From contig CACYHE010000012.1 of the NCBI GenBank assembly GCA_902774185.1, positions 1 through 57,134 of the forward strand: a stretch of 57,134 nt of DNA, in the 5' to 3' direction. How positions within the stretch are numbered: position 1 is the stretch's first letter; each line of letters starts with the position of its first letter. Origin of the DNA: an uncultured Bacteroidales bacterium (lineage in GTDB: Bacteria; Bacteroidota; Bacteroidia; Bacteroidales; Paludibacteraceae). Below, in pieces: positions 15,698 to 24,822 of this stretch. The translations under genes and the position numbers were made by a program. Below the pieces are notes generated by a model that saw only the letters and a list, made by a program, of their open reading frames with translations, had not been told where the DNA came from and searched no databases.

Positions 15698-15978
15698 CCC
15701 CATCTCCAATAAATGAATACTCCCACCATCATCAGTTGTGCAATCAGGATGGCGGGCACACCGTAACGGAACTTCTTATGCAATGTCTTATGATGCCAAA
15801 TCTTCATTCCCAACAGCGCTCCTATACTTCCTCCGAACACTGCCCACCATAGTAAGGTGGCCTCCTCTATACGCCATTTGGACCGTTTGGCTTTCCATTT
15901 GTCAATGCCGTACAGAAAGAATGTCACAACATTTATGACCACCAGATAAACAAGGGCAATATAGACCAAGTTTTCCAT
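15694..15978 (-). CDS. DUF1294 small membrane protein
   Basis: A 94-residue inner-membrane protein with two or three helices; the conserved core is YGIDKWKAKRSKWRIEEATL followed by GGSIGALLGMKIWHHKT. The start MENLVYIALV at 15978 is chosen because it lies 23 bp inside the transcript of the promoter at 16001-16031; earlier in-frame ATGs fall upstream of it. The function is unknown. It is the first gene of the VTC operon, with a 4-bp overlap to the next gene. Confidence 0.83.
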   Translation of the reverse strand: MENLVYIALVYLVVINVVTFFLYGIDKWKAKRSKWRIEEATLLWWAVFGGSIGALLGMKIWHHKTLHKKFRYGVPAILIAQLMMVGVFIYWRWG

Positions 15979-16000
15979 CCTTGCACGTCCATTTTGCGTG

Positions 16001-16031
16001 CAAAGATACGATTTTTCTATCATATATGCAA
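16001..16031 (-). promoter_or_regulatory. Promoter of the VTC operon
   Basis: On the minus strand, TTG (16029-16031), 20 bp, TATCTTTG (16001-16008). It is divergent from the tRNA-Arg promoter, 27 bp away. Confidence 0.82.
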
Positions 16032-16057
16032 TTTTTTTGCATTTTTTTGTTAAAAAA

Positions 16058-16089
16058 TTTGCGTATGTCAAAAAAAAGCAGTACCTTTG
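16058..16089 (+). promoter_or_regulatory. Strong promoter of tRNA-Arg
   Basis: TTTG (16058-16061), 20 bp, TACCTTTG (16082-16089), ending with an A-run and GCAG before the -7 box. The same version drives rpmB (52144) and tRNA-Lys (56397), pointing to a house form for stable, high expression. Confidence 0.87.
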
Positions 16090-16110
16090 CACGCTTTTTT
16101 GAAGAAAGAG

Positions 16111-16184
16111 GGTCCATTAGCTCAACTGAATAGAGTACCACACTACGGATGTGGGGGTTGCAGGTTTGAATCCTGCATGGATCA
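16111..16184 (+). tRNA. tRNA-Arg (anticodon ACG)
   Basis: The acceptor GGTCCAT pairs with ATGGATC (one G-T pair), the anticodon stem CCACA/TGTGG encloses loop CTACGGA, and the T arm is GCAGG TTTGAAT CCTGC. Discriminator A; CCA is not encoded. Length 74. An ACG anticodon would be edited to ICG by TadA to read CGU/CGC/CGA. Confidence 0.95.
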
Positions 16185-16186
16185 CA

Positions 16187-16224
16187 AAAACAGGTACAAT
16201 TGAAAGGTTGTACCTGTTTTATTT
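16187..16224 (+). terminator. Terminator after tRNA-Arg
   Basis: Stem AACAGGTACAA pairs perfectly with TTGTACCTGTT around an 8-base loop, then a T-rich tail. Confidence 0.85.
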
Positions 16225-16247
16225 GTAATTGGTAATTGGTGATTTAG
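16225..16247. repeat. 7-bp array before dtd
   Basis: Three AATTGGT/GATTTAG units end 2 bp before the dtd start codon, right after the tRNA terminator. Confidence 0.7.
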
Positions 16248-16248
16248 T

Positions 16249-16698
16249 ATGCGTGTAGTTATTCAACGTTGTTTGCGTGCGGAAGTGCGTATAGACGGAA
16301 CGGTAGTGGGAGCTATCGGTCGCGGATTCATGCTGCTGGTTGGAGTAACGGACGGAGACACCCAAACGGAGGCAGCGTTGTTGGCGAAGAAAGTAGCACA
16401 GATGCGTGTGTTTGAAGATGCAGAAGGAAAGATGAACCTCGGTCTGAAAGAGGTAGGCGGTGCCATACTCAGTATCTCGCAGTTTACGCTCTATGCCGAT
16501 TGCAAGAAAGGTAACCGACCTTCGTTCATCAAGGCGGCTCGACCGGAAACGGCGGCACCGCTGTATGATTATTTCAACGAGTTACTGCGAAAGGAATATG
16601 GACTGCAGGTAGAGACAGGTCGTTTCGGCGCCGACATGAAGGTTGATTTTATCAATGACGGTCCGGTGACGATCCTATTGGATACTGCCGAACTCTAA
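16249..16698 (+). CDS. dtd: D-aminoacyl-tRNA deacylase
   Basis: A cytoplasmic proofreading enzyme that removes D-amino acids (and glycine) from mischarged tRNA. The 149-residue length is normal. The two catalytic motifs are present: [10 protein letters not shown] (SQxxT, about residues 77-86) and the Gly-cisPro motif in [10 protein letters not shown] near the C-terminus. The start [13 protein letters not shown] is standard. There is no separate promoter visible between the tRNA-Arg terminator and the gene; only a 7-bp array precedes it. It converges with the NadR-like gene, overlapping by 4 bp at the stop codons. Confidence 0.95.
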   Translation: MRVVIQRCLRAEVRIDGTVVGAIGRGFMLLVGVTDGDTQTEAALLAKKVAQMRVFEDAEGKMNLGLKEVGGAILSISQFTLYADCKKGNRPSFIKAARPETAAPLYDYFNELLRKEYGLQVETGRFGADMKVDFINDGPVTILLDTAEL

Positions 16699-17168
16699 GC
16701 GTGCTTGATGATGTAATAGGGGATATCCAAAGCCCGGATCTCGGCTTCGTAGCGTTGAAAGAGTTCCATACGGATGGCATCAGAACCGTTGGAACGGGCA
16801 GGGTCGGGAATCCAAGGCAGATCAGGATAGGTTAACAGATAGACGTCCATCGGATAACGATGGATGTTTTCATTTAACCATTCGGGTACACGCCCAAATG
16901 CATAATCGAACCATACCTTGGTTACGAGTAGTTCGGTGTCGAAGAAGATGGTTTGAGATGGTTCGATGTTGTTTGAAATGGTTTGAAGTTGTTCGATCTG
17001 ATATTTCGCAATGTCGCATAACTCATCCCACGTGACCTCTGTCGTACCTTTCCGCTCCACGTACGTACGCGCATACTCAGGCACGTACGTACCTTTGTAT
17101 CTACGCGCAAGGTAACGAGCCAGCGTACTCTTGCCCGTACTCTCAGGACCGATTATTCCGACTCTCAT
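16695..17168 (-). CDS. NadR-like nucleotide/riboside kinase (AAA domain)
   Basis: A P-loop protein of 157 residues similar to the C-terminal ribosylnicotinamide kinase domain of NadR. Walker A is GPESTGKST (residues 7-15); [11 protein letters not shown] and [18 protein letters not shown] are the conserved substrate regions, and [14 protein letters not shown] closes the active site. It probably makes NMN from nicotinamide riboside; this is by family only. The segment [12 protein letters not shown] in the middle is translated from a 10-bp repeat array (16949-17000), where relatives have a shorter loop. The start overlaps the sprA stop by 4 bp, so it is the last gene of the ruvA-sprA operon. Confidence 0.82.
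   Translation of the reverse strand: MRVGIIGPESTGKSTLARYLARRYKGTYVPEYARTYVERKGTTEVTWDELCDIAKYQIEQLQTISNNIEPSQTIFFDTELLVTKVWFDYAFGRVPEWLNENIHRYPMDVYLLTYPDLPWIPDPARSNGSDAIRMELFQRYEAEIRALDIPYYIIKHA
16949..17000. repeat. 10-bp tandem array inside the NadR-like kinase gene
   Basis: Five 10-bp units of type GTTTGAGATG/GTTCGATGTT, in frame. Related 10-bp units occur in sprA (24570-24612) and at 52918-52961. Confidence 0.8.
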
Positions 17169-20100
17169 CGTGTCAGCATGAGTTTGATGTTCAAACCGAT
17201 GTTATCGGCTTTGACAGGGTAGGAAGATGAGATGAGCGGGGTAGTGCCTTGGTGGTCGTAGAAGAGCTGGAGGTTCACCTTCTGACTGAGCACATAGTCT
17301 GCTGACACTTTGATTGCCAGCACACGGTTACCGCTGGACGCTTGTGTGATACCCCGATCCAGTTCGGTGGAGTTAGCGACATAGAAATCCGTCGGCACTT
17401 TGCGGAGTAACATCTTGACATCCTTATACGACACATCGACCTGCAGTTTGAGGTCATTGCTTACCCGTCTCTGTCCACCGTCTTTCTTCTTGGCGATGAA
17501 GCCGAGGTTCTTGATGGTATAACCTGCACCGACCACAAACTCTTTGGTATGTCCTTCTGTCAGTTGTACGGAGGTGACGTTAAGCGCCAGGTTACGCTGT
17601 TGACGGTACTCGGTCTTGAAGGAGAGCGAGTTCTTCATCGTCAGGTTGAGACCGATGAGCGGAGAGAAGGCTTCGGTGATGGTGACATTGGAGATGTCGT
17701 ACGCCGAAGAGGGGCTGGGTGTATCGTTGGTGACGTCCCGCACGAAGCCGACCTGTTTGTTCGAACCATCGACACCGACCCATGTGGAGTAGGAACCGAA
17801 GGAGCCGATGGCGTATTTACAGGTGTAAGCATGGGTGAGTGTGACAGACTTGAAGTGATCCCGCATCCAAGGCAGTTTGCCCAGACCGTCATACGTGACG
17901 GACCAGTTAGGCAGTATCTTCAGGATACCCAAGAAGGGGTTGAGACTGATCTTGTTGGCGCTCTGTCCGGTGTAGGCAGCAAGGAACGCCGGGATGAGGA
18001 CGTCGGCAGAGTTATTGCTGACGCGTCCGTGTTTGCGCGGGTCATACTTGGTGCCTGTCGGTATATTACTCATGAAACCGGAAGAAGGCAAGGTGACACC
18101 CGTGTATTGGTTCTGCACACGTCCGGTGAGCGTGACACGGTTCGCCAGGAACGCATCGTAAGCACTGTTACTGAAGTTCTCATCCTGTGAACCGACACGG
18201 CTGAAGATGGTTCCGATAGCCACTTGGGTAATGTTGAACGAACCTGTCATGTTCTCCTGCAGATCCCCGTAACTATAGGTGATGGACGACGACTGCGCCA
18301 TGTAGCGTTTACCGTTCAACTGCACTTTGAGTCCCGGCAGGGGTTCGAGGGTCAGTTTGATATCGAGGTCCGAAGTATGGGCTCTGGTGGCAGGTTGCAC
18401 GATAGAGGTATCGCCGGAGAGCCATAGGTTCTTTTGTGCCCGCTCCATCATGTTATTGGGGATGAAACCGAAGGCGAAGTCAAAGCCCGGCGCATAGATG
18501 CCGTTGGTTCGTCTCTGTCCCATGAATCCGGCTTCCGGCATAAAGCCCGGAATGGTCATGGAGTTAGTCTCCCGATAGGTGACTTGTACGCGACGGAACA
18601 TCGTACCGACATAGGCGAACATGTCTGCCGTGATCTGCTTACCGTTCCGCTGGTTAGGATCCCGTGTGGTGACGGTGATGACAGCTTGTGCGCAGTCCGC
18701 CTTCGGCGTGATGCTCACTTTGGTGTTTCCGGCAGGTTGGAAGGTGACCGGAATCGACTTACCGGTTGTATCGGCTACGGTGACGGTGAGCAGTTCGCTA
18801 TTCAGACGGTGGGTCACTTCGACTGCCTGTCCCTTGGTAAGGGCAACGGTCTGGGTGTAGGTCTTGGGTTTGAACGTCCGTCGTGACCCCCGACCGGTGT
18901 AGTACTGGGTCATCGTCTTCCAATATTTGGATTTACCGTACCAGGTCTCGAAATTAATACCTCCGTCCACTTGCCAGGACTGCAATGAACTGACGGTGTT
19001 ACCCCGGTCGATACCGGCTGTGGTAGAAGCTGTTCGGGTCCAGTTATAGGTGGCATTATAGGAAGCGTTACCGGTAAGTGCATCTAATCCCGGAACCCGG
19101 TTGAACGGCACGTTCCATGACGCAGTGAAGACCTGCTGGTAGGTATAAGGCGAACCCCATTTGGCGAGGGATCGCTGGATGGTATCTTTCCATGCCTCGT
19201 AATGGTCATGGTTGAACTCCGCATCGAAATAACGGCCGTTGAGGATCTCCGGCGTGTAGGCTCCTTCGTCTATGGTCGCGTTCATAGCGGACTGGAAGGA
19301 GAACTTCATGTTCTTCGTCAGGTCAAACTTGATGTCCACATTTCGATCCCATGTGAAGTCTTTGCTGAAGGTCAGATCCATCACATCGCCGGCATCGCCG
19401 GTCAGGTCACGCATCTTCATATGGCTGAAGGTGCGGTGCATATTCGTATTGAACGCCCAGGACTGCGGCAGGTAGTAGAAGTTCATCTCTTTGAGGATCT
19501 TCACCTTGCTCACTTTCTCCACTTTAGCGAAGGGTTCCCATGGTTTTGGGTTGAAGTTATAAGCATACTGGAAGCTACCCTTATGGTCCGTGGTGAGGTT
19601 GGTTTCCATCTCCGGCGAGTGTTCGGACTGCTTGTTATAGGACGCGGATATCGAGAAGTTCGCCGGGTCGTAGAACATATCTTTCTTCTTGGAGTGGATG
19701 TTGACCTTGAGGTTACTTACGCTGAAGGACGTGGACTCATGTACGGTGTTGGACATCTGCCGGATGGAGTCTTTCTCCTCCTTGGTGTTATAGGTCTCCA
19801 GGGTCTCTTTGAGTTTGACGTCGGTGTCCAGCGGGTCGTAGTCCGGGCTGGTCGTCTCATTGCTATAGGAGACATAAAGCGGCATCTGTATCTTCGCTTT
19901 CTCGGGGAAGAGACGTCCGGCTTCGAGTGCTGCGCTGACGGAGAGTTGGTAGAAGTTCTCCATGTTACGGTCGAGCACGTTGGACTCGATGGAACCGTAT
20001 CCGGCAGTCTCCATACGTCCGGCTACGTTGACCTGTGCGATGTCACTGATGGCAAGGGAAGCGTTCGCCATCGCTGCCACACCGCCTTGCTCGTTAAACT

Positions 20101-23100
20101 GACTCAACCGCAGTTCGTTCACCCATACCTCACCGCTGGCGTCATGTTGACCGTTGTTACGGACACCGATCATGATGGACGATACCTCTTCAAGGGTAGG
20201 ATTACCGAGGACGGTGATCTTATTCTGCGATTTGCCGGACTCGTCATCATAGATGACGTACGGGATGGTGTTGCTTATGCCTTCGTTACCGGCGCGTTTG
20301 GCTTTGTTACGTTGTACCTTGGCTTTGGTAAGTGATTGTAGGGGCACATCGAACATGTTCTCTTGCGGCCACACTTTCGCGCGGTCATCGGCAGAGTTGT
20401 TGTTATATATTCCCGCAGGTGTCAGATGAAGCGGGATCTCATATTCGTAGTAGTTATTGCGCAGGTCAGAACCCAAGCGGATGAAGCAGGTGAGGTCTCC
20501 GTCTTTGAGGTTCGGATCATCGGCTTCCATCTTCTCCGCATGGACGAACATCTGCAGGTTCTTATACTGCCGCATATCGTATCCGGTGTTCTTGTACATA
20601 GCGCGCGCGTCTCTCGGACTGAGGTTACGCACCCGCAGAACCATCGCCTGTTCGTTCTGGGCGATGAGTTGGGCTTGTCCCGGATCGGTCTGCCGGCTGA
20701 CACCCGGAGGCAGGACGTAGTTAACCGGCGTACGGGTACTGTTCTCTTCGATATTGACGGTCTGCACGTCGATGGAAGCACCGGTGTTGACAGGAACACC
20801 GACAGGTGCCAGATCCCGTGTGTACTGTCTCCAGTCGCCACGCACAAGGTCCAAGGTGGCAAAACGAAGATGGGTCTCTTTGGTACAGCCCGTGAGGTAC
20901 ATACGCATGAAACGGATGGACTTCCAGTTGCGGATAGAACCGATCTTCTGCATGGTTGCACTGTCCCCTTTGAGAGGTATCTTGAACTGATACCAAGTCA
21001 CATCGACCGTCTCACCGTTACGCAGCGTGACCCGTTTGATCTTCTTCTCGGTGATATGCTGGCGTCCTACCTCCATCATGTCGGGACGAAGGATAACTTT
21101 GTACTGGTAATATTTCTCGTATTCGTTGAGGGTGTTGTCCTGGTTGATATCTTCGATATCGGGGTTGAGGGTGGACGCCGTACCGTAACTCTCCGTCTGC
21201 TGTTCGGTAGCAGGGGAGTTGCCTTCGGTACCGTTGAAGTGTTTGTAACGCTCCAAGATGGGCACTTGTGCCTCATCGAAGTCGGAACCGCGATAGTAAT
21301 GGTAATCATCGCCGGCAGGGTCATTGCGGGGTGAGAAACGGTCATTGATCCATTCGTTCCATACGGTACGGGAGACACGACCTTGCAGGTCGGTCAAGAA
21401 GGACTGATACGCAGGCCAGGTCTTCTCGGTCTCACTATTGATACCGTTCAAACCCACATCCTGCATCTGTCGTGCGCCTTGTTCGTTGCTGAAGGCGACA
21501 ACGGTACTGGTGGTACGCGGTACGTATCCCCAGACGGTGGAATCCACACGTCCTTTATCTTCAGCACTGACGGGCAGACCATGCTCGAAGGCTTTCTTTC
21601 CGTCCCGTAAAATATCCTCGCTGATATCCCCAAGGTTGATGTAGAGCTCGCCTTCATACCCGTTCGGGTTGGTAAGGGCAGGATCCATCAACCAGAACTG
21701 GATATACTCGATGTTCGCTTTCTCGAAATCGGTGTTATCCAATCGCCGCATGATACCGCCCCAACGTTGTTTGGGGTTTGTCAGATGACCTTCGCTGTTG
21801 AACTGGTCGGCGTTGATGTTATATTGACCGCGTTCCTCGGGATAGAAAGCGAGGTTGAGAATCGGTAACTTGGTATCGACGTTGCTTGCCTCCTGACGGT
21901 TGGGATATATCTCATCCTGATAGACGATACGTGTGCGATGATCACTCATGGCGTTGAGGTCATTGCGGATATCTGCCGGGGTGTTGGTCTGCGGATAACC
22001 GAAGATCGGATCGACAGCGAACCAGGAGAGGTGCGCACGGTTCTTGTTATAGGTCACTTTACCCACATCTTTGGACTCATCGAAGACGGTTGGCGTCGAA
22101 GCCAGGAACCAGTAACTGGGGTAATGGACATCGATATTGGTGGTCGTTGTTTCGAAGTCATCGATATAAGCGGTACCTACGGAACCTACGTCCCGTGTGT
22201 GTCCCGGAATGAGGTGGGCGAACTCTGCGCTTATCTGGAACGTGGACGGTGCGGTAGCCGTGATCCATGGGATCTTATCGATGGCATTGGTTAACCACTG
22301 CATCTCGGTTTTCCAACTACCGTTGACGCCCCAGATGGTGTTGGCAAGGGGTTCGGAACCGGTGTTCACTTTGGTCGTGAGCGGTCTTTCGCGCAGGTGC
22401 ATGATAGTACCGCCGACCAACAGGTCTTTGTTGAACTCGTATTCGAGGTGCGCACCGAAGAGGGACTTCCGCTGCATGGAGAAGGTCGATTGGTTCTCCA
22501 GTTTGACATCGACGTTCGTTCCCGATTCGAGGATAGAGGTGTTGAGAATCGTAACCGTACCCATCGTATAATCGACGGTGTAATCGACGTTTTCGATGAG
22601 GGTGGCACCTCCGGCTGTGACGGTGACCGAACCACGTGGCACGTTCATCGCTCCCAGACGTATCTCACTACCGTTCGTGCCTTTGTACTTACCGGTGAGG
22701 TGGAACTTGTTCTTCTCGCTGAACTCCTGTGCCACGACAAGGGTGGAGTCGTACAGGATCTGATAGCAGTATTTCTTCGCCAAGGCAGTCTCGGAACCGC
22801 CTAAGAGGTTAGCCAGGTGGGAACCGAAGGGTTCGAGCACTGGGAAGATGATCTTACCGGAGGACGCATAGATTGTCAGTCCTTCAATGAAGTCAAACCG
22901 TCCGTCAGGGTGGGCGTTATTCTTCTGATCAAGTCGGTCCAGATTCATGACGCGCAACAGTTGTTTGCCGCTGATAGGTCCTTCATTGAAATACTGGATG
23001 TCGGTTCCGACGGAGTCGTTCCGGTAGGAGACATAGAGTTCGAACTTCTCCTGGTTGATACTGGTAGCACCGAGGGAGTAGATATTCTTCATCATCAGGT

Positions 23101-24763
23101 CCCATGTACCCCGTCCTTTCTTATCGGGTGCGTTGGCACTGGACTTGACCATTTTAAGAGCCAAAGCATTGGGTGTACGCAGTTCGTCGCTACCATCGGT
23201 AGAGAACTCACCGACTTGATAGACTTTACCGTTATAGGTGTATTCGTATGCGACCGCAAGCACTTCGTCCTGATTGAGGGCACTCTTGAGGGAGATGTAA
23301 CCCAAAGCACTGTTAAGTGTATATTCGCTGCTGGTGAGTAGTCGTGCCGATTCGATCTTCTCGAAGTCCACTCCGCCTTCCATGCCGTTAAGTCCTTCGA
23401 GGGCCGCACTGGTCGTTTGCAGATCACGGAAAGCGGTGGTACGGATGGTTGCATAGAGGTCGTTGGCACTGTTGTCAGGTGCGGCATTGACACTACCCAT
23501 CCATGCTTCGTTCTGGGTGTGGGTGACACTCTCGCCCAAGTCGGTGAAGGCAACGATGTTACGTGCCTGCTCGTAGTTACCGCGTTTATTGGTGATCCAT
23601 ACTTCGATCTTGTTGATGGTGAATCCGCTGGCGATATATGGCGCGGTTTGCATCGCTTCCTCATAATGATCCCGGAAGAAATGGGAGAGGAAGAAATGTC
23701 GGTTCTCATCGTAGGCATCACCGCTGATGTCGAACTTCGTCATCTGTGCACCGCCTTGACTGCTGACAGTCTGCGCCTCGCTGTTCTGCTGACTGACGAG
23801 GGCTTGGATACGGAACTTACCGAACTTGAGGTTGGTCTTGATACCGAAGAGCGCTTTGCTACCCCGTATAAGGGAGGAAGGAAGGTCCATGGTGACGTTT
23901 CCCGCCTCAATAGATTGGATGATGTCGTCCTCTTCGCCTTTGTAGTTCAGTTTGAGGTTCTGCTGGTCAAAGGAGAACGATGCCTCGGTATTATAGGACA
24001 GGTTGAAGTTGAGACGTGTACCCACTTTACCTTGGATGCTGGCTTGTATCTTCTCGTCGAAATCGAAGATGTTGTTGTTGCGTGCGCGTGCAGTAAGCGA
24101 AGGGTTGGCGATATACTGGTGTTTGAATCCGAAGAGCAGTTCAGCCGAACCTTGCATCTTGAGTTGCACACCGCCGGGACCGAACACTTTATCGGCAGGA
24201 CCGATGTTAAACTTCATATCGGTGATGTCGAATTTCGATTCGTTGTTATGCTCCACTTCGCCTATCTTCTGCTGCCAGTAACGGTGCATGAGTTGGCGCT
24301 CGGCATAACGGTTGTATTCCTCCTGCGTGAGCATGTACGGCGTTGTGACGTCGGTATCGCCCATCTTGGTCCGGATGATATAGGTTCCCGTTTGTGGTTG
24401 GTACTCTACGGTCGTGGTGATGTTGGATGGGTCGTTGAGGTCCAATGAACTGACGGCTTGCGTGAGTTCATCATAGTCTTTTGCGCCCAGTTGCTTGACG
24501 TGGGTAGGCGCCCAGATGGCGCTATCTGTTTCGGTAACGATGTCGGCTACTTCTTCGGGAGAAGTAGGTGTTTGAGATTGTTTGGGGTCGTTTGATGTTG
24601 TTTGAGATTGTTTTTTCGACTCCTTCGCCGCTTTCTCCTCTTCTTTCGCCTGCTTCTCTGCCTCTTTCTGTGCTTTCTCTTCGGCTATCAGTTCTTTGAG
24701 CGTCTTGGGCTTAGACGGCGTAGTCTGAGCTACCACCGTCACCGGTAGCAGCACAAGAAGCAA
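17165..24763 (-). CDS. sprA: SprA/Sov, type IX secretion outer-membrane translocon
   Basis: The giant 36-strand outer-membrane barrel through which type IX cargo passes. At about 2530 residues it has the usual length. The N-terminal half has the family landmarks: PADKVFGPGGVQLKMQGSAE, FNFDFDEKIQASIQGKVG-type plug strands, and TAYIDDFETTTTNIDVHYPS; the C-terminus is a barrel ending in [12 protein letters not shown] Lys/Glu-rich linker (EEKAQKEAEKQAKEEEKAAK) follows the signal peptide, then an in-frame 10-bp array. No ATG start exists. TTG at 24763 would give MLLVLLPVTVVAQ; in-frame upstream codons read KHYLYIL preceded by ATT (24782-24784) in a repeat, so the ancestral start was probably ATG there. 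Downstream of ruvA, upstream of a NadR-like kinase. Confidence 0.93.
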   Translation of the reverse strand: MLLVLLPVTVVAQTTPSKPKTLKELIAEEKAQKEAEKQAKEEEKAAKESKKQSQTTSNDPKQSQTPTSPEEVADIVTETDSAIWAPTHVKQLGAKDYDELTQAVSSLDLNDPSNITTTVEYQPQTGTYIIRTKMGDTDVTTPYMLTQEEYNRYAERQLMHRYWQQKIGEVEHNNESKFDITDMKFNIGPADKVFGPGGVQLKMQGSAELLFGFKHQYIANPSLTARARNNNIFDFDEKIQASIQGKVGTRLNFNLSYNTEASFSFDQQNLKLNYKGEEDDIIQSIEAGNVTMDLPSSLIRGSKALFGIKTNLKFGKFRIQALVSQQNSEAQTVSSQGGAQMTKFDISGDAYDENRHFFLSHFFRDHYEEAMQTAPYIASGFTINKIEVWITNKRGNYEQARNIVAFTDLGESVTHTQNEAWMGSVNAAPDNSANDLYATIRTTAFRDLQTTSAALEGLNGMEGGVDFEKIESARLLTSSEYTLNSALGYISLKSALNQDEVLAVAYEYTYNGKVYQVGEFSTDGSDELRTPNALALKMVKSSANAPDKKGRGTWDLMMKNIYSLGATSINQEKFELYVSYRNDSVGTDIQYFNEGPISGKQLLRVMNLDRLDQKNNAHPDGRFDFIEGLTIYASSGKIIFPVLEPFGSHLANLLGGSETALAKKYCYQILYDSTLVVAQEFSEKNKFHLTGKYKGTNGSEIRLGAMNVPRGSVTVTAGGATLIENVDYTVDYTMGTVTILNTSILESGTNVDVKLENQSTFSMQRKSLFGAHLEYEFNKDLLVGGTIMHLRERPLTTKVNTGSEPLANTIWGVNGSWKTEMQWLTNAIDKIPWITATAPSTFQISAEFAHLIPGHTRDVGSVGTAYIDDFETTTTNIDVHYPSYWFLASTPTVFDESKDVGKVTYNKNRAHLSWFAVDPIFGYPQTNTPADIRNDLNAMSDHRTRIVYQDEIYPNRQEASNVDTKLPILNLAFYPEERGQYNINADQFNSEGHLTNPKQRWGGIMRRLDNTDFEKANIEYIQFWLMDPALTNPNGYEGELYINLGDISEDILRDGKKAFEHGLPVSAEDKGRVDSTVWGYVPRTTSTVVAFSNEQGARQMQDVGLNGINSETEKTWPAYQSFLTDLQGRVSRTVWNEWINDRFSPRNDPAGDDYHYYRGSDFDEAQVPILERYKHFNGTEGNSPATEQQTESYGTASTLNPDIEDINQDNTLNEYEKYYQYKVILRPDMMEVGRQHITEKKIKRVTLRNGETVDVTWYQFKIPLKGDSATMQKIGSIRNWKSIRFMRMYLTGCTKETHLRFATLDLVRGDWRQYTRDLAPVGVPVNTGASIDVQTVNIEENSTRTPVNYVLPPGVSRQTDPGQAQLIAQNEQAMVLRVRNLSPRDARAMYKNTGYDMRQYKNLQMFVHAEKMEADDPNLKDGDLTCFIRLGSDLRNNYYEYEIPLHLTPAGIYNNNSADDRAKVWPQENMFDVPLQSLTKAKVQRNKAKRAGNEGISNTIPYVIYDDESGKSQNKITVLGNPTLEEVSSIMIGVRNNGQHDASGEVWVNELRLSQFNEQGGVAAMANASLAISDIAQVNVAGRMETAGYGSIESNVLDRNMENFYQLSVSAALEAGRLFPEKAKIQMPLYVSYSNETTSPDYDPLDTDVKLKETLETYNTKEEKDSIRQMSNTVHESTSFSVSNLKVNIHSKKKDMFYDPANFSISASYNKQSEHSPEMETNLTTDHKGSFQYAYNFNPKPWEPFAKVEKVSKVKILKEMNFYYLPQSWAFNTNMHRTFSHMKMRDLTGDAGDVMDLTFSKDFTWDRNVDIKFDLTKNMKFSFQSAMNATIDEGAYTPEILNGRYFDAEFNHDHYEAWKDTIQRSLAKWGSPYTYQQVFTASWNVPFNRVPGLDALTGNASYNATYNWTRTASTTAGIDRGNTVSSLQSWQVDGGINFETWYGKSKYWKTMTQYYTGRGSRRTFKPKTYTQTVALTKGQAVEVTHRLNSELLTVTVADTTGKSIPVTFQPAGNTKVSITPKADCAQAVITVTTRDPNQRNGKQITADMFAYVGTMFRRVQVTYRETNSMTIPGFMPEAGFMGQRRTNGIYAPGFDFAFGFIPNNMMERAQKNLWLSGDTSIVQPATRAHTSDLDIKLTLEPLPGLKVQLNGKRYMAQSSSITYSYGDLQENMTGSFNITQVAIGTIFSRVGSQDENFSNSAYDAFLANRVTLTGRVQNQYTGVTLPSSGFMSNIPTGTKYDPRKHGRVSNNSADVLIPAFLAAYTGQSANKISLNPFLGILKILPNWSVTYDGLGKLPWMRDHFKSVTLTHAYTCKYAIGSFGSYSTWVGVDGSNKQVGFVRDVTNDTPSPSSAYDISNVTITEAFSPLIGLNLTMKNSLSFKTEYRQQRNLALNVTSVQLTEGHTKEFVVGAGYTIKNLGFIAKKKDGGQRRVSNDLKLQVDVSYKDVKMLLRKVPTDFYVANSTELDRGITQASSGNRVLAIKVSADYVLSQKVNLQLFYDHQGTTPLISSSYPVKADNIGLNIKLMLTR
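24570..24612. repeat. 10-bp array inside the sprA 5' region
   Basis: Four 10-bp units TTTGANNTTG, translated on the minus strand as SQTTSNDPKQSQT, extend the charged linker after the signal peptide. Confidence 0.8.
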
Positions 24764-24773
24764 TATGTAAAGG

Positions 24774-24822
24774 TAATGTTTAATGTTTAATGTTTAATGT
24801 TGAACGATTAACGATTAGTGAT
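24774..24822. repeat. 7-bp array between ruvA and sprA
   Basis: Seven heptads: four CATTAAA-type, then GTTCAAC/GTTAATC-type on the minus strand. The array covers the whole gap and replaces the expected ATG of sprA by ATT. Confidence 0.85.

Noticed and set aside
17040-17110. GTACGTACG palindromic strings as regulatory sites
   Set aside because: They fall in codons of conserved residues ([12 protein letters not shown]) of the NadR-like kinase, so codon choice explains them.
19202-20335. 377-codon plus-strand ORF inside sprA
   Set aside because: It lies fully antisense to a conserved gene; its composition reflects the codon pattern of sprA. No homology or promoter is recognisable.
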